From JAZQNF01 sp045641505 (GTDB lineage: Bacteria > Bacillota > Clostridia > Lachnospirales > Bianqueaceae), in the NCBI GenBank assembly GCA_045641505.1, contig JAZUHB010000107.1:1-40524 (forward strand): a DNA stretch of 40,524 bases, written 5' to 3'. Below are positions 8,059 through 15,315 of this stretch, piece after piece. Positions within the stretch are counted from its first letter, which is position 1. Each line of letters opens with the position of its first letter. The translations under genes were made by a program, and so were the position numbers. Under the pieces are notes generated by a model that saw only the letters and a program-made list of their open reading frames with translations, was not told the origin of the DNA and did no database searches.

Positions 8059-9012
8059 ATGGACAAACTCCGCCAAAGCAACCGATTTGCCCTGATTTTC
8101 TATCTGCTGTTCCTGGCCCTTCCCCTCGCGCTGGATCCGCTCTGCCTCCTTCTGTTCCCGAACGCGGATCCGGTCTTCACGCTCGACATCGTCTTCTACG
8201 CCAGCTTCCCGCTGATTGTCGGGATTTTCCTGCTTTGCGTGAAGGCGCGTCCCGCGGACCTGGGGCTCGTCCGCACGAGCGGCAAGAACCTTCTGCTGGG
8301 TGTGCTGGCCGGATTTCTGATCCAGCCCGCCACGATGCTCCTCTCCTACCTGAGCACCTTCCTGTTCCAAAACGTCGTCGACGAGGCCGTCACGGACGTG
8401 CTGAACCAGCCGCTGCCCCTCATTCTCTTTTCGATGGCCCTGCTGCCCGCGTTCTGCGAGGAGCTGGTCTGCCGCGGCGCGGTGATGTACTACGGCTACC
8501 GGAAGGACGTGCCCCGCTGGGCCGCGGTCCTGTTCCCCGCCCTGTTCTTCGCGGCGCTCCACGGGAATTTCCAGCAGGCGATCTACGCGTTCGCCGGCGG
8601 CGTAGTGCTGGCCGAGATCGCGCTGCGTTCCGATTCGCTCTGGCCCGCCATGGCGACGCATTTCACGATGAACGCGACGCAGATGGTCCTGGCCTACCTC
8701 GCCGAACACGCTCCGGGCGCGGAGGACGTCGAGGTAATCGAGGTCGAGGCCCCGCTCTTCGACTTCATGTACGTGATGATCTTCGCCTTCATCACCCTGG
8801 TCACGCTGCCGCTTTTGACCCGCTGCATCGGCGCGATGAAACCGCAGAGGATCGAGACAACGCCCGCCGTCACGGAGCTCGCCTTCGTCCCGGATGAGCC
8901 CGATGCCGCGCCGAAAAAGACCTTTTCCTCCCGGATGGCCGCCATGTACGTCACGCTCGGGCTGGGGCTTTTGCTCCTTATCATCACGGAGGTCGCGCTC
9001 CGCGCCATGTAA
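8059..9012 (+). CDS. CPBP family intramembrane glutamic endopeptidase
   Basis: A 317-residue polytopic membrane protein with the three CPBP/Abi (Rce1-like) motifs: E134-E135-x3-R139 (CEELVCRG), F-x3-H168 (FFAALHGN) and H201-x3-N205 (HFTMN). These are the catalytic residues of the Rce1/CPBP family of intramembrane proteases. Roughly eight membrane segments are visible, the last at about residues 294-315, with a soluble loop at about 265-290. Substrate is unknown; bacterial members are linked to bacteriocin self-immunity or processing of membrane proteins. It ends the operon and is followed at once by a strong terminator. Confidence 0.85.
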   Translation: MDKLRQSNRFALIFYLLFLALPLALDPLCLLLFPNADPVFTLDIVFYASFPLIVGIFLLCVKARPADLGLVRTSGKNLLLGVLAGFLIQPATMLLSYLSTFLFQNVVDEAVTDVLNQPLPLILFSMALLPAFCEELVCRGAVMYYGYRKDVPRWAAVLFPALFFAALHGNFQQAIYAFAGGVVLAEIALRSDSLWPAMATHFTMNATQMVLAYLAEHAPGAEDVEVIEVEAPLFDFMYVMIFAFITLVTLPLLTRCIGAMKPQRIETTPAVTELAFVPDEPDAAPKKTFSSRMAAMYVTLGLGLLLLIITEVALRAM

Positions 9013-9019
9013 AAAAACA

Positions 9020-9066
9020 AGCCCGCCGAAGCAGAGAGATCACTCCTCTGTTTCGGCGGGCTTTTT
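9020..9066 (+). terminator. Rho-independent terminator after the CPBP gene
   Basis: AGCCCGCCGAA (from 9020) pairs with TTCGGCGGGCT (to 9062), extended by inner pairing of CAGAG with CTCTG, followed by TTTT. It starts 8 bp after the stop codon. Confidence 0.9.
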
Positions 9067-9160
9067 GTGTTTGCTGCGATTCCTTCGTGTGTTCGGAAAA
9101 CCCCGGCCGGGCGCCGCGGGGCCTGCGGCTTCGTCTCATTTTTCAAAGCACCTGTTCAAA

Positions 9161-9451
9161 ACTTACGACAATTCGGCCGAATAACAGAAATTTGTCGTAA
9201 AGCAAAAAATCACTTTCCCGGGATTTACGTCAAAGACAGCGAAAAAGGCAAACTTGTCGTAAATTTTCCCTGTCTCGACGATCCCGGATGCATCCCCGGC
9301 AAACCAGGTTCTGTCCCCTCCGCACCTTTGCTCGAAATGATGCATTCAATTTACGACAGAAATGCCTCCCAAAGCAAATTTGTCGTAAATCCCGAAAACG
9401 GCACTTTTACGTTTACGTCAAATTCGGCTGACCACGTTGATTTGTCGTAAA
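9161..9451. repeat. Eight-element array of 12-bp sites in alternating orientation
   Basis: Forward elements ATTTACGWCAAA begin at 9161, 9223, 9349 and 9411; reverse elements ATTTGTCGTAAA begin at 9190, 9252, 9378 and 9440. The spacers inside each group of four are 17, 21 and 17 bp in both groups although their sequences differ; 85 bp separate the groups. Each forward/reverse pair can form a hairpin with a 17-base loop. The variant order (ACGACA, its complement, ACGTCA, complement) is the same in both groups. The surrounding gap, 9067-9572, holds no gene I can support. Weak 60-residue minus-strand ORFs run through it but lack ribosome binding sites. Confidence 0.85.
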
Positions 9452-9572
9452 TTATCCAAAAAAGAACGAAAAAATGGGACGAAGGCGCAGCAAATGCATC
9501 GAAATGTGCAGGCGGGACAGAACCGCAAGGCAAAGCGCAAGTCTCAAAAGTCGCCGCGCCGCCAAAACACGC

Positions 9573-9601
9573 AAAAAGCAGCGGCGCATCAGCGCCGCTG
9601 C
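9573..9601 (-). terminator. Terminator of the first sigma/anti-sigma operon
   Basis: GCAGCGGCGC (9578-9587) and GCGCCGCTGC (9592-9601) form a perfect 10-bp stem with a 4-base loop. On the minus strand it is followed by TTTTT (9577-9573). It lies 26 bp past the anti-sigma stop. Confidence 0.9.
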
Positions 9602-9626
9602 ACTCTCAGCATTTCCGTCCGAAGGA

Positions 9627-10268
9627 TCACTCATAAAAGACATCATATTCGGGGAGCGCCTGCCACTCCGGAAGGGAGGTAAGCAGGGAAACGACATGGT
9701 TTTCCGCCCTCATGAACGCCTTTGCCTCCTCGCAATAGCAATCAGACAGATCGGCCGCGTACGCGAGAAGGATGCCCTCGCAGGAAACCGTATAGCTTTT
9801 CCTGTTCGCGGTCACGGAAATGACGATCGTCTGACTCGGCTCGGACGCAAAGACCGTTTGGGCATCCGGGGCATTGAAGGGGTCGTAAACGGCCGGATAA
9901 GCGCTCAGATCGATCTCCTCGCACAGATAATGATAAATCAGCTTCAGCTCCTCCTCGGAAAGTGTCACACAGGCCGTGTATTTTTCGGCATCAGAGGCCA
10001 TTTTCGTTTTGATCAGCTTCCCGCTTTTGCTGTCATAGGAGCTGATGCCGCAAACGCCCCAGACGATCGAAAACGAAAAGTCGGACGGCACAGCCTGAGC
10101 CGAATAGGTGTACAGCGTTCCCGCTCCAAGCAGACAAAGGCATACGAATAATGCCGCGGCCGTCCGGCCGATCCAGTTGAAGCTTCGCTTCGGGACCTCA
10201 TAAGTCTCCGCTTCCTCGATTATATCAGCATCGATATGTTCCAATACATCCAACGTTCGATTCGTCAT
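9627..10268 (-). CDS. Putative single-pass membrane anti-sigma factor
   Basis: A 213-residue protein whose start overlaps the stop of the ECF sigma gene by 4 bp (ATGA). The cytoplasmic part (about residues 1-33) carries LEHIDADIIEEAET, the short acidic helix seen at the start of many clostridial ECF-linked membrane proteins. One membrane segment lies at about 34-56. The extracytoplasmic part (57-213) has no domain I recognise and contains several cysteines. Position and topology argue that it holds the upstream sigma factor at the membrane and releases it on an outside signal. This is an inference from genetic context; the zinc anti-sigma (ZAS) motif is absent. Confidence 0.7.
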   Translation of the reverse strand: MTNRTLDVLEHIDADIIEEAETYEVPKRSFNWIGRTAAALFVCLCLLGAGTLYTYSAQAVPSDFSFSIVWGVCGISSYDSKSGKLIKTKMASDAEKYTACVTLSEEELKLIYHYLCEEIDLSAYPAVYDPFNAPDAQTVFASEPSQTIVISVTANRKSYTVSCEGILLAYAADLSDCYCEEAKAFMRAENHVVSLLTSLPEWQALPEYDVFYE

Positions 10269-10825
10269 AATGTGTAACCCTCCCTGATCAAATAGTCCCG
10301 AAGGCCGTTTCTGGTCCGGAAGAGAGACGATTTCACCTTGCTTTCGGAAAACCCGTATTTCCGGCTGATTTCCGCGGTCGATTCCAGATAGAAATACCGG
10401 CGGACGAAAATGACCCGCTTTTCCCGCGAAACCGTCCTCAGATACCGGCTGATCGCCCGCCCGAGCTCTTCTTCGGCGATACCGCTTTCCACGTTCTCCG
10501 CCGCGGGGAGACAGCTTTCCATCTCCGCGGTGAGCTCCACGAGCGCGCCGCTGCGCTTATGGCTTGCCCGTTCCCGGCAGCGGTCGATCGACAGATGCCG
10601 GATGATCCGTGCGAGAAAAGCATACAAATAGGTTCTCGGCTCATTGGGCGGAATGAGCTTCCATGCCTGAAGATAGGTGTCATTCTCGCACTCCTCCGCG
10701 GTCTGAAGATCCTCGGTAATGCCCAGCGCCAGCATGCGCAGACGCGCTCCGTATTTTTCGGATGAAAACCGGATCGCGCTTTCGTCGCGGTTCAGAAAAA
10801 GCTGCACGATCTCACTGTCTTCCAA
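10265..10825 (-). CDS. ECF-type sigma-70 family RNA polymerase sigma factor
   Basis: A 186-residue ECF sigma factor. Region 2 spans about residues 20-90 (ECENDTYLQAWKLIPP, then LYAFLARIIRHLSIDRCR). Region 4 lies at about 130-182 with a helix-turn-helix reading EISRKYGFSESKVKSSLFRT. The start is taken as TTG at 10825, because AGGAGG sits 8 bp upstream and LEDSEIVQLFLNRDESAI is the usual N-terminus of this subgroup; a GTG at 10867 would add 14 unsupported residues. It is paired with the overlapping anti-sigma gene, and such pairs often autoregulate. Confidence 0.9.
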   Translation of the reverse strand: MEDSEIVQLFLNRDESAIRFSSEKYGARLRMLALGITEDLQTAEECENDTYLQAWKLIPPNEPRTYLYAFLARIIRHLSIDRCRERASHKRSGALVELTAEMESCLPAAENVESGIAEEELGRAISRYLRTVSREKRVIFVRRYFYLESTAEISRKYGFSESKVKSSLFRTRNGLRDYLIREGYTL

Positions 10826-10910
10826 TGCCTCGCCCTCCTTCCTTCGATCATTTCTAAAGGCCTTCACCCTATAAAGCGGATTTTCCGCGGAAGCGGTCGC
10901 GCTTTTCGAG

Positions 10911-10942
10911 AAAAAAACGGCCGCACACTCAAGTGCTGCCGT
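10911..10942 (-). terminator. Terminator after the MATE exporter gene
   Basis: ACGGCCGCAC (10917-10926) pairs with GTGCTGCCGT (10933-10942) with one mismatch. On the minus strand it runs into seven T (10917-10911), 14 bp after the MATE stop. It also shields the sigma gene from read-through. Confidence 0.82.
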
Positions 10943-10955
10943 TCGGTAATATACG

Positions 10956-12278
10956 CTATTCCTTCGCGCCCGCCAGGATCCCGCGCCGCTCGGAGCGGAT
11001 CAGCAGGAAGGCAGAAACGATCAGCACCAGGCCCTCGTAGGCGAGGAAGCTGTACCAGATGCTGTCCCGCCCGAAGAGCGGGATCATCGCGAGCGTCACC
11101 AGCGTGTCGAGGACGAAGCTCCGGAGCACGTTGACCGTGAGCGCCTCCCTCGTGTGGGTGGTGGAATAGAGGTAGGAGGACGCGATGACGTTCAGCGCCT
11201 CCACCGCGAAGCCCCAGCTGTAGCGGGGCATCCAGACGAGCGTGACCGCCCGGGTCTCCGCGTCCGCCGCGTAGAGGTCGCAGACCGGGTCGCTCACGAA
11301 ATAGAGCGCCACGATGATGATCACGGAGCCGATGAAGCTGCCCGCCAGCCCCCAGTTCAGATAATAATGGAGGTCGTCCTTCTTCCCCGCGCCGTAGCAG
11401 CGGCCGAAGAGCGGCTGCAGGCCCTCGGAGATGCCCGCGAAGGAGGCCACGGCAAAGGACGCCACGTAGCCCATGATCGCGAAGGACTTGACCGCCGCGT
11501 CGCCCAGCTCCTCGCCGAGGATGCGGTTCATCAGGATGATCGAGACCGGCGCCGAGAACTGCGCCACGCACTCCGGCAGACCGCGCAGCAGGATGCGGCC
11601 GAAGAGGCCCTCCTCCCGGCGGATCCGGCCGATCGTAAGCACGCCCTTCCGCCGCGCGAAATGAAGGAGCAGGAGCAGGATCGCGCCGACCGTCTGCGAG
11701 CCCACCGTCGCGATCGCCGCGCCGGCCGTGCCGAGGCCCAGCGGGAAGATCAGCAGCCAGTCGCCGATGATGTTCAGCACAATCGTCACGACCGTGCCCG
11801 CGCTCACGAGCCCGGGGCTGCCGTCATTCCGGCAGAAGCCGCCGAGGGCTGTCATCAGCCCGCAGGGGAGCAGGAACAGACTGTACCAGAACTGGTAATC
11901 GTAGGCGTACTGATAGAAGCTTTCCGTGGCGCCGAGCAGCCGGACGATGGGGCCCGCGAAAACGGTGCCGACGACGCTCATCACGCTGCCGATCGCCACG
12001 TCCGCCCAGAACGAATAGCGGAAGACCCGGTTCGCGCCCTCGGTGTCGCCGCGGCCCATGCGGATCGCGCAGACCGTCATGCCGCCCACCGAGGTGCACA
12101 GGAGCGCCGCCGTGAAGATCATCACGTAGGGGAAGACGATATTGATCGCGGCCAGCGCCTCGCCGCCGATGCCGCGGCCCACGAAGACGCCGTCCACGAT
12201 GGTGAACAGAAAGATGCTGACCGAAGAGAGCAGCGAGGGCAGCACGTAGCGGACGAGCTCGCGGCTGCGCTCACTCAT
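10956..12278 (-). CDS. MATE family multidrug/cation efflux transporter
   Basis: A 440-residue membrane protein with about 12 hydrophobic segments and MATE-type repeats in both halves, for example DGVFVGRGIGGEALAAINIV near the start. This pattern is characteristic of MATE transporters, which expel organic cations in exchange for Na+ or H+. The start MSERSRELVRY (12278) lies inside the end of trmB, with an 8-bp overlap; longer in-frame versions into trmB are not credible. It is co-transcribed with trmB. The substrate cannot be predicted. Confidence 0.88.
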   Translation of the reverse strand: MSERSRELVRYVLPSLLSSVSIFLFTIVDGVFVGRGIGGEALAAINIVFPYVMIFTAALLCTSVGGMTVCAIRMGRGDTEGANRVFRYSFWADVAIGSVMSVVGTVFAGPIVRLLGATESFYQYAYDYQFWYSLFLLPCGLMTALGGFCRNDGSPGLVSAGTVVTIVLNIIGDWLLIFPLGLGTAGAAIATVGSQTVGAILLLLLHFARRKGVLTIGRIRREEGLFGRILLRGLPECVAQFSAPVSIILMNRILGEELGDAAVKSFAIMGYVASFAVASFAGISEGLQPLFGRCYGAGKKDDLHYYLNWGLAGSFIGSVIIIVALYFVSDPVCDLYAADAETRAVTLVWMPRYSWGFAVEALNVIASSYLYSTTHTREALTVNVLRSFVLDTLVTLAMIPLFGRDSIWYSFLAYEGLVLIVSAFLLIRSERRGILAGAKE

Positions 12279-13002
12279 CGGCCTTCTCCCCGGCGAAGCG
12301 CGCCTCGAGGCAGTGGATGTTCTTGCCCTTCCGCAGGAACGCCGCCTCGTACTCGGTGAGGACGTTGCCCTCCGCGAGCGGCTCGCCGTCCGCGTGGAGG
12401 TCATCGGTCTGCCGGAGGATCTCCCAGCCGTTCGCGAGGAAGCTCTCCACGGACCAGGGGAAGAGCAGGTCGTTGTCGGTCTTGAAGCGGAGGATGCCGC
12501 CCTGCTTCAGGACGCGGGCGTAGACCCGGAGATGCCGGTCGGAGGTGAGGCGCCGCTTGGCGTGGCGCTCCTTCGGCCAGGGATCGCTGAAGTTCAGAAA
12601 GATGCCGTCGACCTCGCCGTCCTCGAAGGCCTCGCAGAGGTCCTCGGCCACCTCACGGGCGAAGACCAGGTTCGGGCACTCCTCCGCGGTCCGGTTGTCC
12701 GCGGCGTACGGAGCATTCGCGGTGCGCATGTTCTCCGCGTTCTCGGGACGGCCCACCGCGCGGGCGAGCACGGTCGAGATCCGCTCGACGCCGATGAAGC
12801 CCGCTTCCGGCTCCCGCTCCGCCATTTTGCGCAGGAAGCCGCCCATGCCGCAGCCGATCTCCAGGTAGAGCTTCTCCGGCTCGCGGCCCATGCGGCGGCC
12901 CAGCTCCTCGCGCCACTTTCCCTTGAGCTCGCGGGGCGCGGGCAGGATCAGCGGAGACTCCGCCAGGATCTCGTCGGTGTTCTTCAGATAACGGATACGC
13001 AT
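12271..13002 (-). CDS. trmB: tRNA (guanine-N7-)-methyltransferase
   Basis: A 243-residue SAM-dependent methyltransferase that makes m7G46 in the variable loop of tRNAs. The SAM-binding motif is LYLEIGCGMGGFL (about residues 45-57), and the TrmB signature FLNFSDPWPKERHAKRRL is present at about 135-155. The start at 13002 has GGAGG 6 bp upstream; an upstream in-frame ATG would run through a terminator hairpin and into the tRNA-Lys gene. It lies just downstream of tRNA-Lys and overlaps the MATE gene. Confidence 0.95.
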   Translation of the reverse strand: MRIRYLKNTDEILAESPLILPAPRELKGKWREELGRRMGREPEKLYLEIGCGMGGFLRKMAEREPEAGFIGVERISTVLARAVGRPENAENMRTANAPYAADNRTAEECPNLVFAREVAEDLCEAFEDGEVDGIFLNFSDPWPKERHAKRRLTSDRHLRVYARVLKQGGILRFKTDNDLLFPWSVESFLANGWEILRQTDDLHADGEPLAEGNVLTEYEAAFLRKGKNIHCLEARFAGEKADE

Positions 13003-13048
13003 TTTTTCCTCCGGACCGGGACCGCCCTCGGGCGTCCCTAAGAAAATA

Positions 13049-13080
13049 AAAAAGGAAAAGCGGGATGGCTTTTCCTTTTT
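13049..13080 (-). terminator. Terminator between tRNA-Lys and trmB
   Basis: AAAAAGGAAAAGC (13049-13061) and GCTTTTCCTTTTT (13068-13080) form a perfect 13-bp stem with a 6-base loop, directly after the tRNA in the minus direction. T runs in both directions make it bidirectional. trmB read-through expression is possible since no clear trmB promoter is visible. Confidence 0.8.
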
Positions 13081-13086
13081 CGTGTT

Positions 13087-13159
13087 TGAGCCGTGCGGGA
13101 TTCGAACCCGCGACACCTGGATTAAAAGTCCAGTGCTCTACCGGCTGAGCTAACGGCCC
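13087..13159 (-). tRNA. tRNA-Lys(TTT)
   Basis: The minus strand starts GGGCCGT (13159-13153), pairing with ACGGCTC (13094-13088) with one G-T pair; discriminator A (13087). The anticodon loop is ACTTTTAA, giving TTT. D-arm AGCTCAGCCGGTAGAGC and T-loop GGTTCGAATCC are standard. CCA is not encoded. Confidence 0.96.
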
Positions 13160-13175
13160 ATCAAACGCAAACGTT

Positions 13176-13204
13176 ATCTTATCACAGCCAAAGCCGTTTG
13201 TAAA
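13176..13204 (-). promoter_or_regulatory. Promoter of tRNA-Lys
   Basis: Minus strand TTTACA (13204-13199) and TAAGAT (13181-13176) with a 17-bp spacer, ending 17 bp upstream of the tRNA. Confidence 0.78.
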
Positions 13205-13254
13205 GCGTTTTTTCCCCGGGGAAGACGCCGGGCCGCGCGGGCTCCCGGCCCCGG

Positions 13255-13431
13255 TCAGGCCTGATGGCGGACCATCTTGTATTCGTCGCCGTCGCGGTAG
13301 AAGGGGCAGCTTTTCTTCTGTCCGTCGCCCATCATCCGGGCGAGCTCGTCCTCGTCCATATCCACGTCACAGACGTATTCCTCATACTCCTCGTCGTACA
13401 CGAGGAACGCGCAGGTATCGCACTGATCCAT
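13255..13431 (-). CDS. DUF6472 family small cysteine-rich protein
   Basis: A 58-residue protein starting MDQCDTCAFLVYDEEYEEYV. It carries a C-x2-C pair (C4, C7) and two later cysteines (about C21 and C42), then CPFYRDGDEYKMVRHQ at the end. This pattern matches DUF6472 proteins of Clostridia, probably small metal-binding proteins of unknown role. GGGAGG lies 6 bp before the ATG. It follows maf by 29 bp and is likely co-transcribed with it. Confidence 0.82.
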   Translation of the reverse strand: MDQCDTCAFLVYDEEYEEYVCDVDMDEDELARMMGDGQKKSCPFYRDGDEYKMVRHQA

Positions 13432-13460
13432 AATTACCTCCCAAAATCCCGAAGCGCGCT

Positions 13461-14039
13461 TCAGCCCTCTTCGGCCGTGAACTGCTTGAGCGCGCGGGCG
13501 ATCCGCGCCACGGGGAAGCCCATCACGTTGTAGTAATCGCCCTCGAGGCCCTCCACGAGCAGCGCGCCCTTTCCCTGGATGCCGTAGCCGCCGGCCTTGT
13601 CGAAGGGCTCGCCGGTGTCGAGATAGCGCTCGATCTCTTCGTCGGAGAGGGGCAGGAAGCGGACCTCGGTCACCTCAGAGAAGCGGACGACCCGCTCGCC
13701 CTTCCGCAGGCAGACGCCGGTGATGACCTGGTGCGCGCGGCCGGAGAGGCGCCCGAGCATCTCCCGGCCCTCCTCGCGGCTGTGAGGCTTCCCGAGCATC
13801 AGGCCGTCGATGAAGACGCCGGTATCGCTCCCGATCACGAGCGCGTCGGGATGCGCCGCGGCCACGGCCCCCGCCTTCAGGCAGGCGAGATATTCCGGCG
13901 CTTCGCGGAGGGGCAGCTCCGCGGGGATGGTCTCCTCCACGTCGGCGGGCAGGACCTCGTACTCTTCGGTGATGAGCCGGAGCAGTTCCCGGCGGCGGGG
14001 CGAGCCCGAGGCCAGGATGATTCGCTGTGTATCGTTCAT
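13461..14039 (-). CDS. maf: Maf family nucleotide pyrophosphatase
   Basis: A 192-residue Maf protein. The N-terminal ASGSPRRRELL and the central GSDTGV motif (the usual GADT is slightly changed) mark the substrate pocket; the C-terminal GGYGIQGKGALLVEGLEGDYYNVMGFP block is split here as KAGGYGIQGKGA and YYNVMGFP. Maf proteins hydrolyse non-canonical nucleoside triphosphates, often dTTP/UTP or modified bases, and affect septation. The start at 14039 has GGAAGGAAG upstream. A much longer in-frame ORF (to 14309) is rejected because it overlaps the oppositely oriented gene at 14175. Confidence 0.93.
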   Translation of the reverse strand: MNDTQRIILASGSPRRRELLRLITEEYEVLPADVEETIPAELPLREAPEYLACLKAGAVAAAHPDALVIGSDTGVFIDGLMLGKPHSREEGREMLGRLSGRAHQVITGVCLRKGERVVRFSEVTEVRFLPLSDEEIERYLDTGEPFDKAGGYGIQGKGALLVEGLEGDYYNVMGFPVARIARALKQFTAEEG

Positions 14040-14069
14040 GGGATGTCTTCCTTCCGAAATTCTTGCCTC

Positions 14070-14080
14070 ATTATAACACA
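14070..14080 (-). promoter_or_regulatory. Extended -10 promoter of maf
   Basis: The minus strand reads TGTTATAAT, a TATAAT hexamer (14075-14070) preceded by TGn, 31 bp upstream of the maf ATG. The -35 position is a poor match (T run), so an extended -10 promoter is likely. Confidence 0.65.
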
Positions 14081-14092
14081 GAAGCGCGAAAG

Positions 14093-14124
14093 AAAAAAGC
14101 CCGGGCGGCAAGTCCTTGCCGCCC
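14093..14124 (-). terminator. Terminator-like hairpin upstream of maf
   Basis: GGGCGGCAAG (14103-14112) and CTTGCCGCCC (14115-14124) form a perfect 10-bp stem with a 2-base loop, followed on the minus strand by GGGCTTTTTT. It would stop leftward transcripts entering from beyond 14124 just before the maf promoter, so it insulates maf from antisense read-through of the 14175 gene. Confidence 0.7.
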
Positions 14125-14144
14125 GTCCCACCGCGTGATATACT
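14116..14144 (+). promoter_or_regulatory. Possible promoter of the 14175 gene
   Basis: TTGCCG (14116-14121) and TATACT (14139-14144) with a 17-bp spacer lie 31 bp before the ATG. The -35 hexamer falls inside the right arm of the hairpin at 14103-14124, so the call is tentative. Confidence 0.4.
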
Positions 14145-14174
14145 ACAGAAAACTCCCGCGAAAGGACAAGAACC

Positions 14175-15206
14175 ATGGCAACCCTGATCATCCGTCACAA
14201 TGACACCACCCTCGTCCAGACTCCCTTCGAGATCCTCGCCGACGGCATCAAGCTCGGCGACTCCGTCCCGGGCGGCAGCGCGAGCTTCGAGCTTTCCGAA
14301 GGCGAGCACTTCATCACCGTCGGCAGCGCGAAAAACGTGAACCAGGCCACCTCCGTCGCGGCCCTCGCGGGCGGAGCGATCGGCGCCGCGATCAGCACCG
14401 GCTTCGCGGACAAATTCCAGAAGACCGCCGACACCTGCGTGAGCCTCTCCCCGGACTTCGCGGCGGTGATCGACGCGCAGTATAACGGCAGCGCGATGCT
14501 CCTCACGACCTCCTACCAGCCCGTCGCCTCGATGAGCAGCTTCCGCGCGCAGGACCTTCAGTCCTCCCGCGAGAACCTGGAGCAGCAGCTCGCCGCGCAG
14601 AAAAAGAAGAAGAAAATCTTCGGCCTTCTCGCCCTCGCCGCCCTTCTGCTGGGCCTCGTCCTCGCCTTCGTGATCCCCGAGCCCGTGAAGCAGTCCTTCA
14701 ACACGCTCCGCGCGACCGGCGCCGACAAGGCCGGGCAGTACGTGGACCTCTCCATCGAGGGCTATTCCTCCTTCGTCGCCATCACCGAAACCGAGGACGG
14801 CGTCAGCCGGGACATCTGGTACTGCTACCTGATCGACGAAAGCGACAACCTGTTCCTGGCCGCCATTCCGGACAGCCGCTTCGACGCGATCGACGTCGCC
14901 TTCGACGCCGGGAAGCCCTTCATCCTCGAGGGAACGCTGAAGAAAACCTCCGAAATCCTGGTCGAGAACAAAAGCGTGCGGACCTGGGCCCTCGAGGGCG
15001 CGGCCGACATCGGTGTCACCGACGCCGACTTCGACGCCGAATTCGGCCCCTGCTACCTGGCGGTCGACGAAATCCCGACCGGCGGCGGCGCGCTCGGCCT
15101 GATCTACTCCTGGCTCATCGCCATCATGATGTTCGTCTTCTTCCTCGCCCAGGCGAGCCGCGTGAAGAAGCTGAAGAAGCGCCTCGAAGGGATGCCGGAG
15201 TACTGA
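14175..15206 (+). CDS. Two-helix membrane protein of unknown function
   Basis: A 343-residue protein I do not recognise. Residues 1-~60 look like a small beta domain of the kind found in PEGA-like carrier folds (DGIKLGDSVPGGSASFELSEGEH). A glycine/alanine-rich hydrophobic stretch lies at about 62-77. A lysine-rich turn precedes a clear membrane helix at about 151-172. An extracytoplasmic domain follows (about 175-315), then a final membrane helix (about 316-332) and a basic tail. AAAGGA lies 9 bp before the ATG. It stands alone between a leftward operon on each side and ends at a bidirectional terminator. Confidence 0.65.
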   Translation: MATLIIRHNDTTLVQTPFEILADGIKLGDSVPGGSASFELSEGEHFITVGSAKNVNQATSVAALAGGAIGAAISTGFADKFQKTADTCVSLSPDFAAVIDAQYNGSAMLLTTSYQPVASMSSFRAQDLQSSRENLEQQLAAQKKKKKIFGLLALAALLLGLVLAFVIPEPVKQSFNTLRATGADKAGQYVDLSIEGYSSFVAITETEDGVSRDIWYCYLIDESDNLFLAAIPDSRFDAIDVAFDAGKPFILEGTLKKTSEILVENKSVRTWALEGAADIGVTDADFDAEFGPCYLAVDEIPTGGGALGLIYSWLIAIMMFVFFLAQASRVKKLKKRLEGMPEY

Positions 15207-15242
15207 TCCGGCCGACGGTCCCCGTTTCCCAAGACAAAAAAC

Positions 15243-15271
15243 ACCCGCTGAAAAATTGATTTTCAGCGGGT
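15243..15271. terminator. Bidirectional terminator between convergent genes
   Basis: ACCCGCTGAAAA (15243-15254) and TTTTCAGCGGGT (15260-15271) form a 12-bp stem. A tracts precede it and T-rich sequence follows it, so it can end both the 14175 gene and the leftward aconitase-X operon. Confidence 0.85.
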
Positions 15272-15315
15272 ATTTTCATTTCATGGCATATCAGCGGGTG
15301 AGGTTCTTCCCGCGC

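Noticed and set aside
9161..9451. CRISPR array
   Set aside because: The repeats are only 12 bp, alternate in orientation and have 17-21 bp spacers; there are no cas genes nearby.
9163..9533. Two 60-codon minus-strand ORFs through the eight-site array as real genes
   Set aside because: No ribosome binding sites; similarity between them lies only in the repeat elements. The idea is kept as a possibility within the array finding.
13003..13116. Longer start for trmB reaching into the tRNA-Lys region
   Set aside because: It would translate through a terminator hairpin and part of the tRNA gene; the start at 13002 has a good ribosome binding site.
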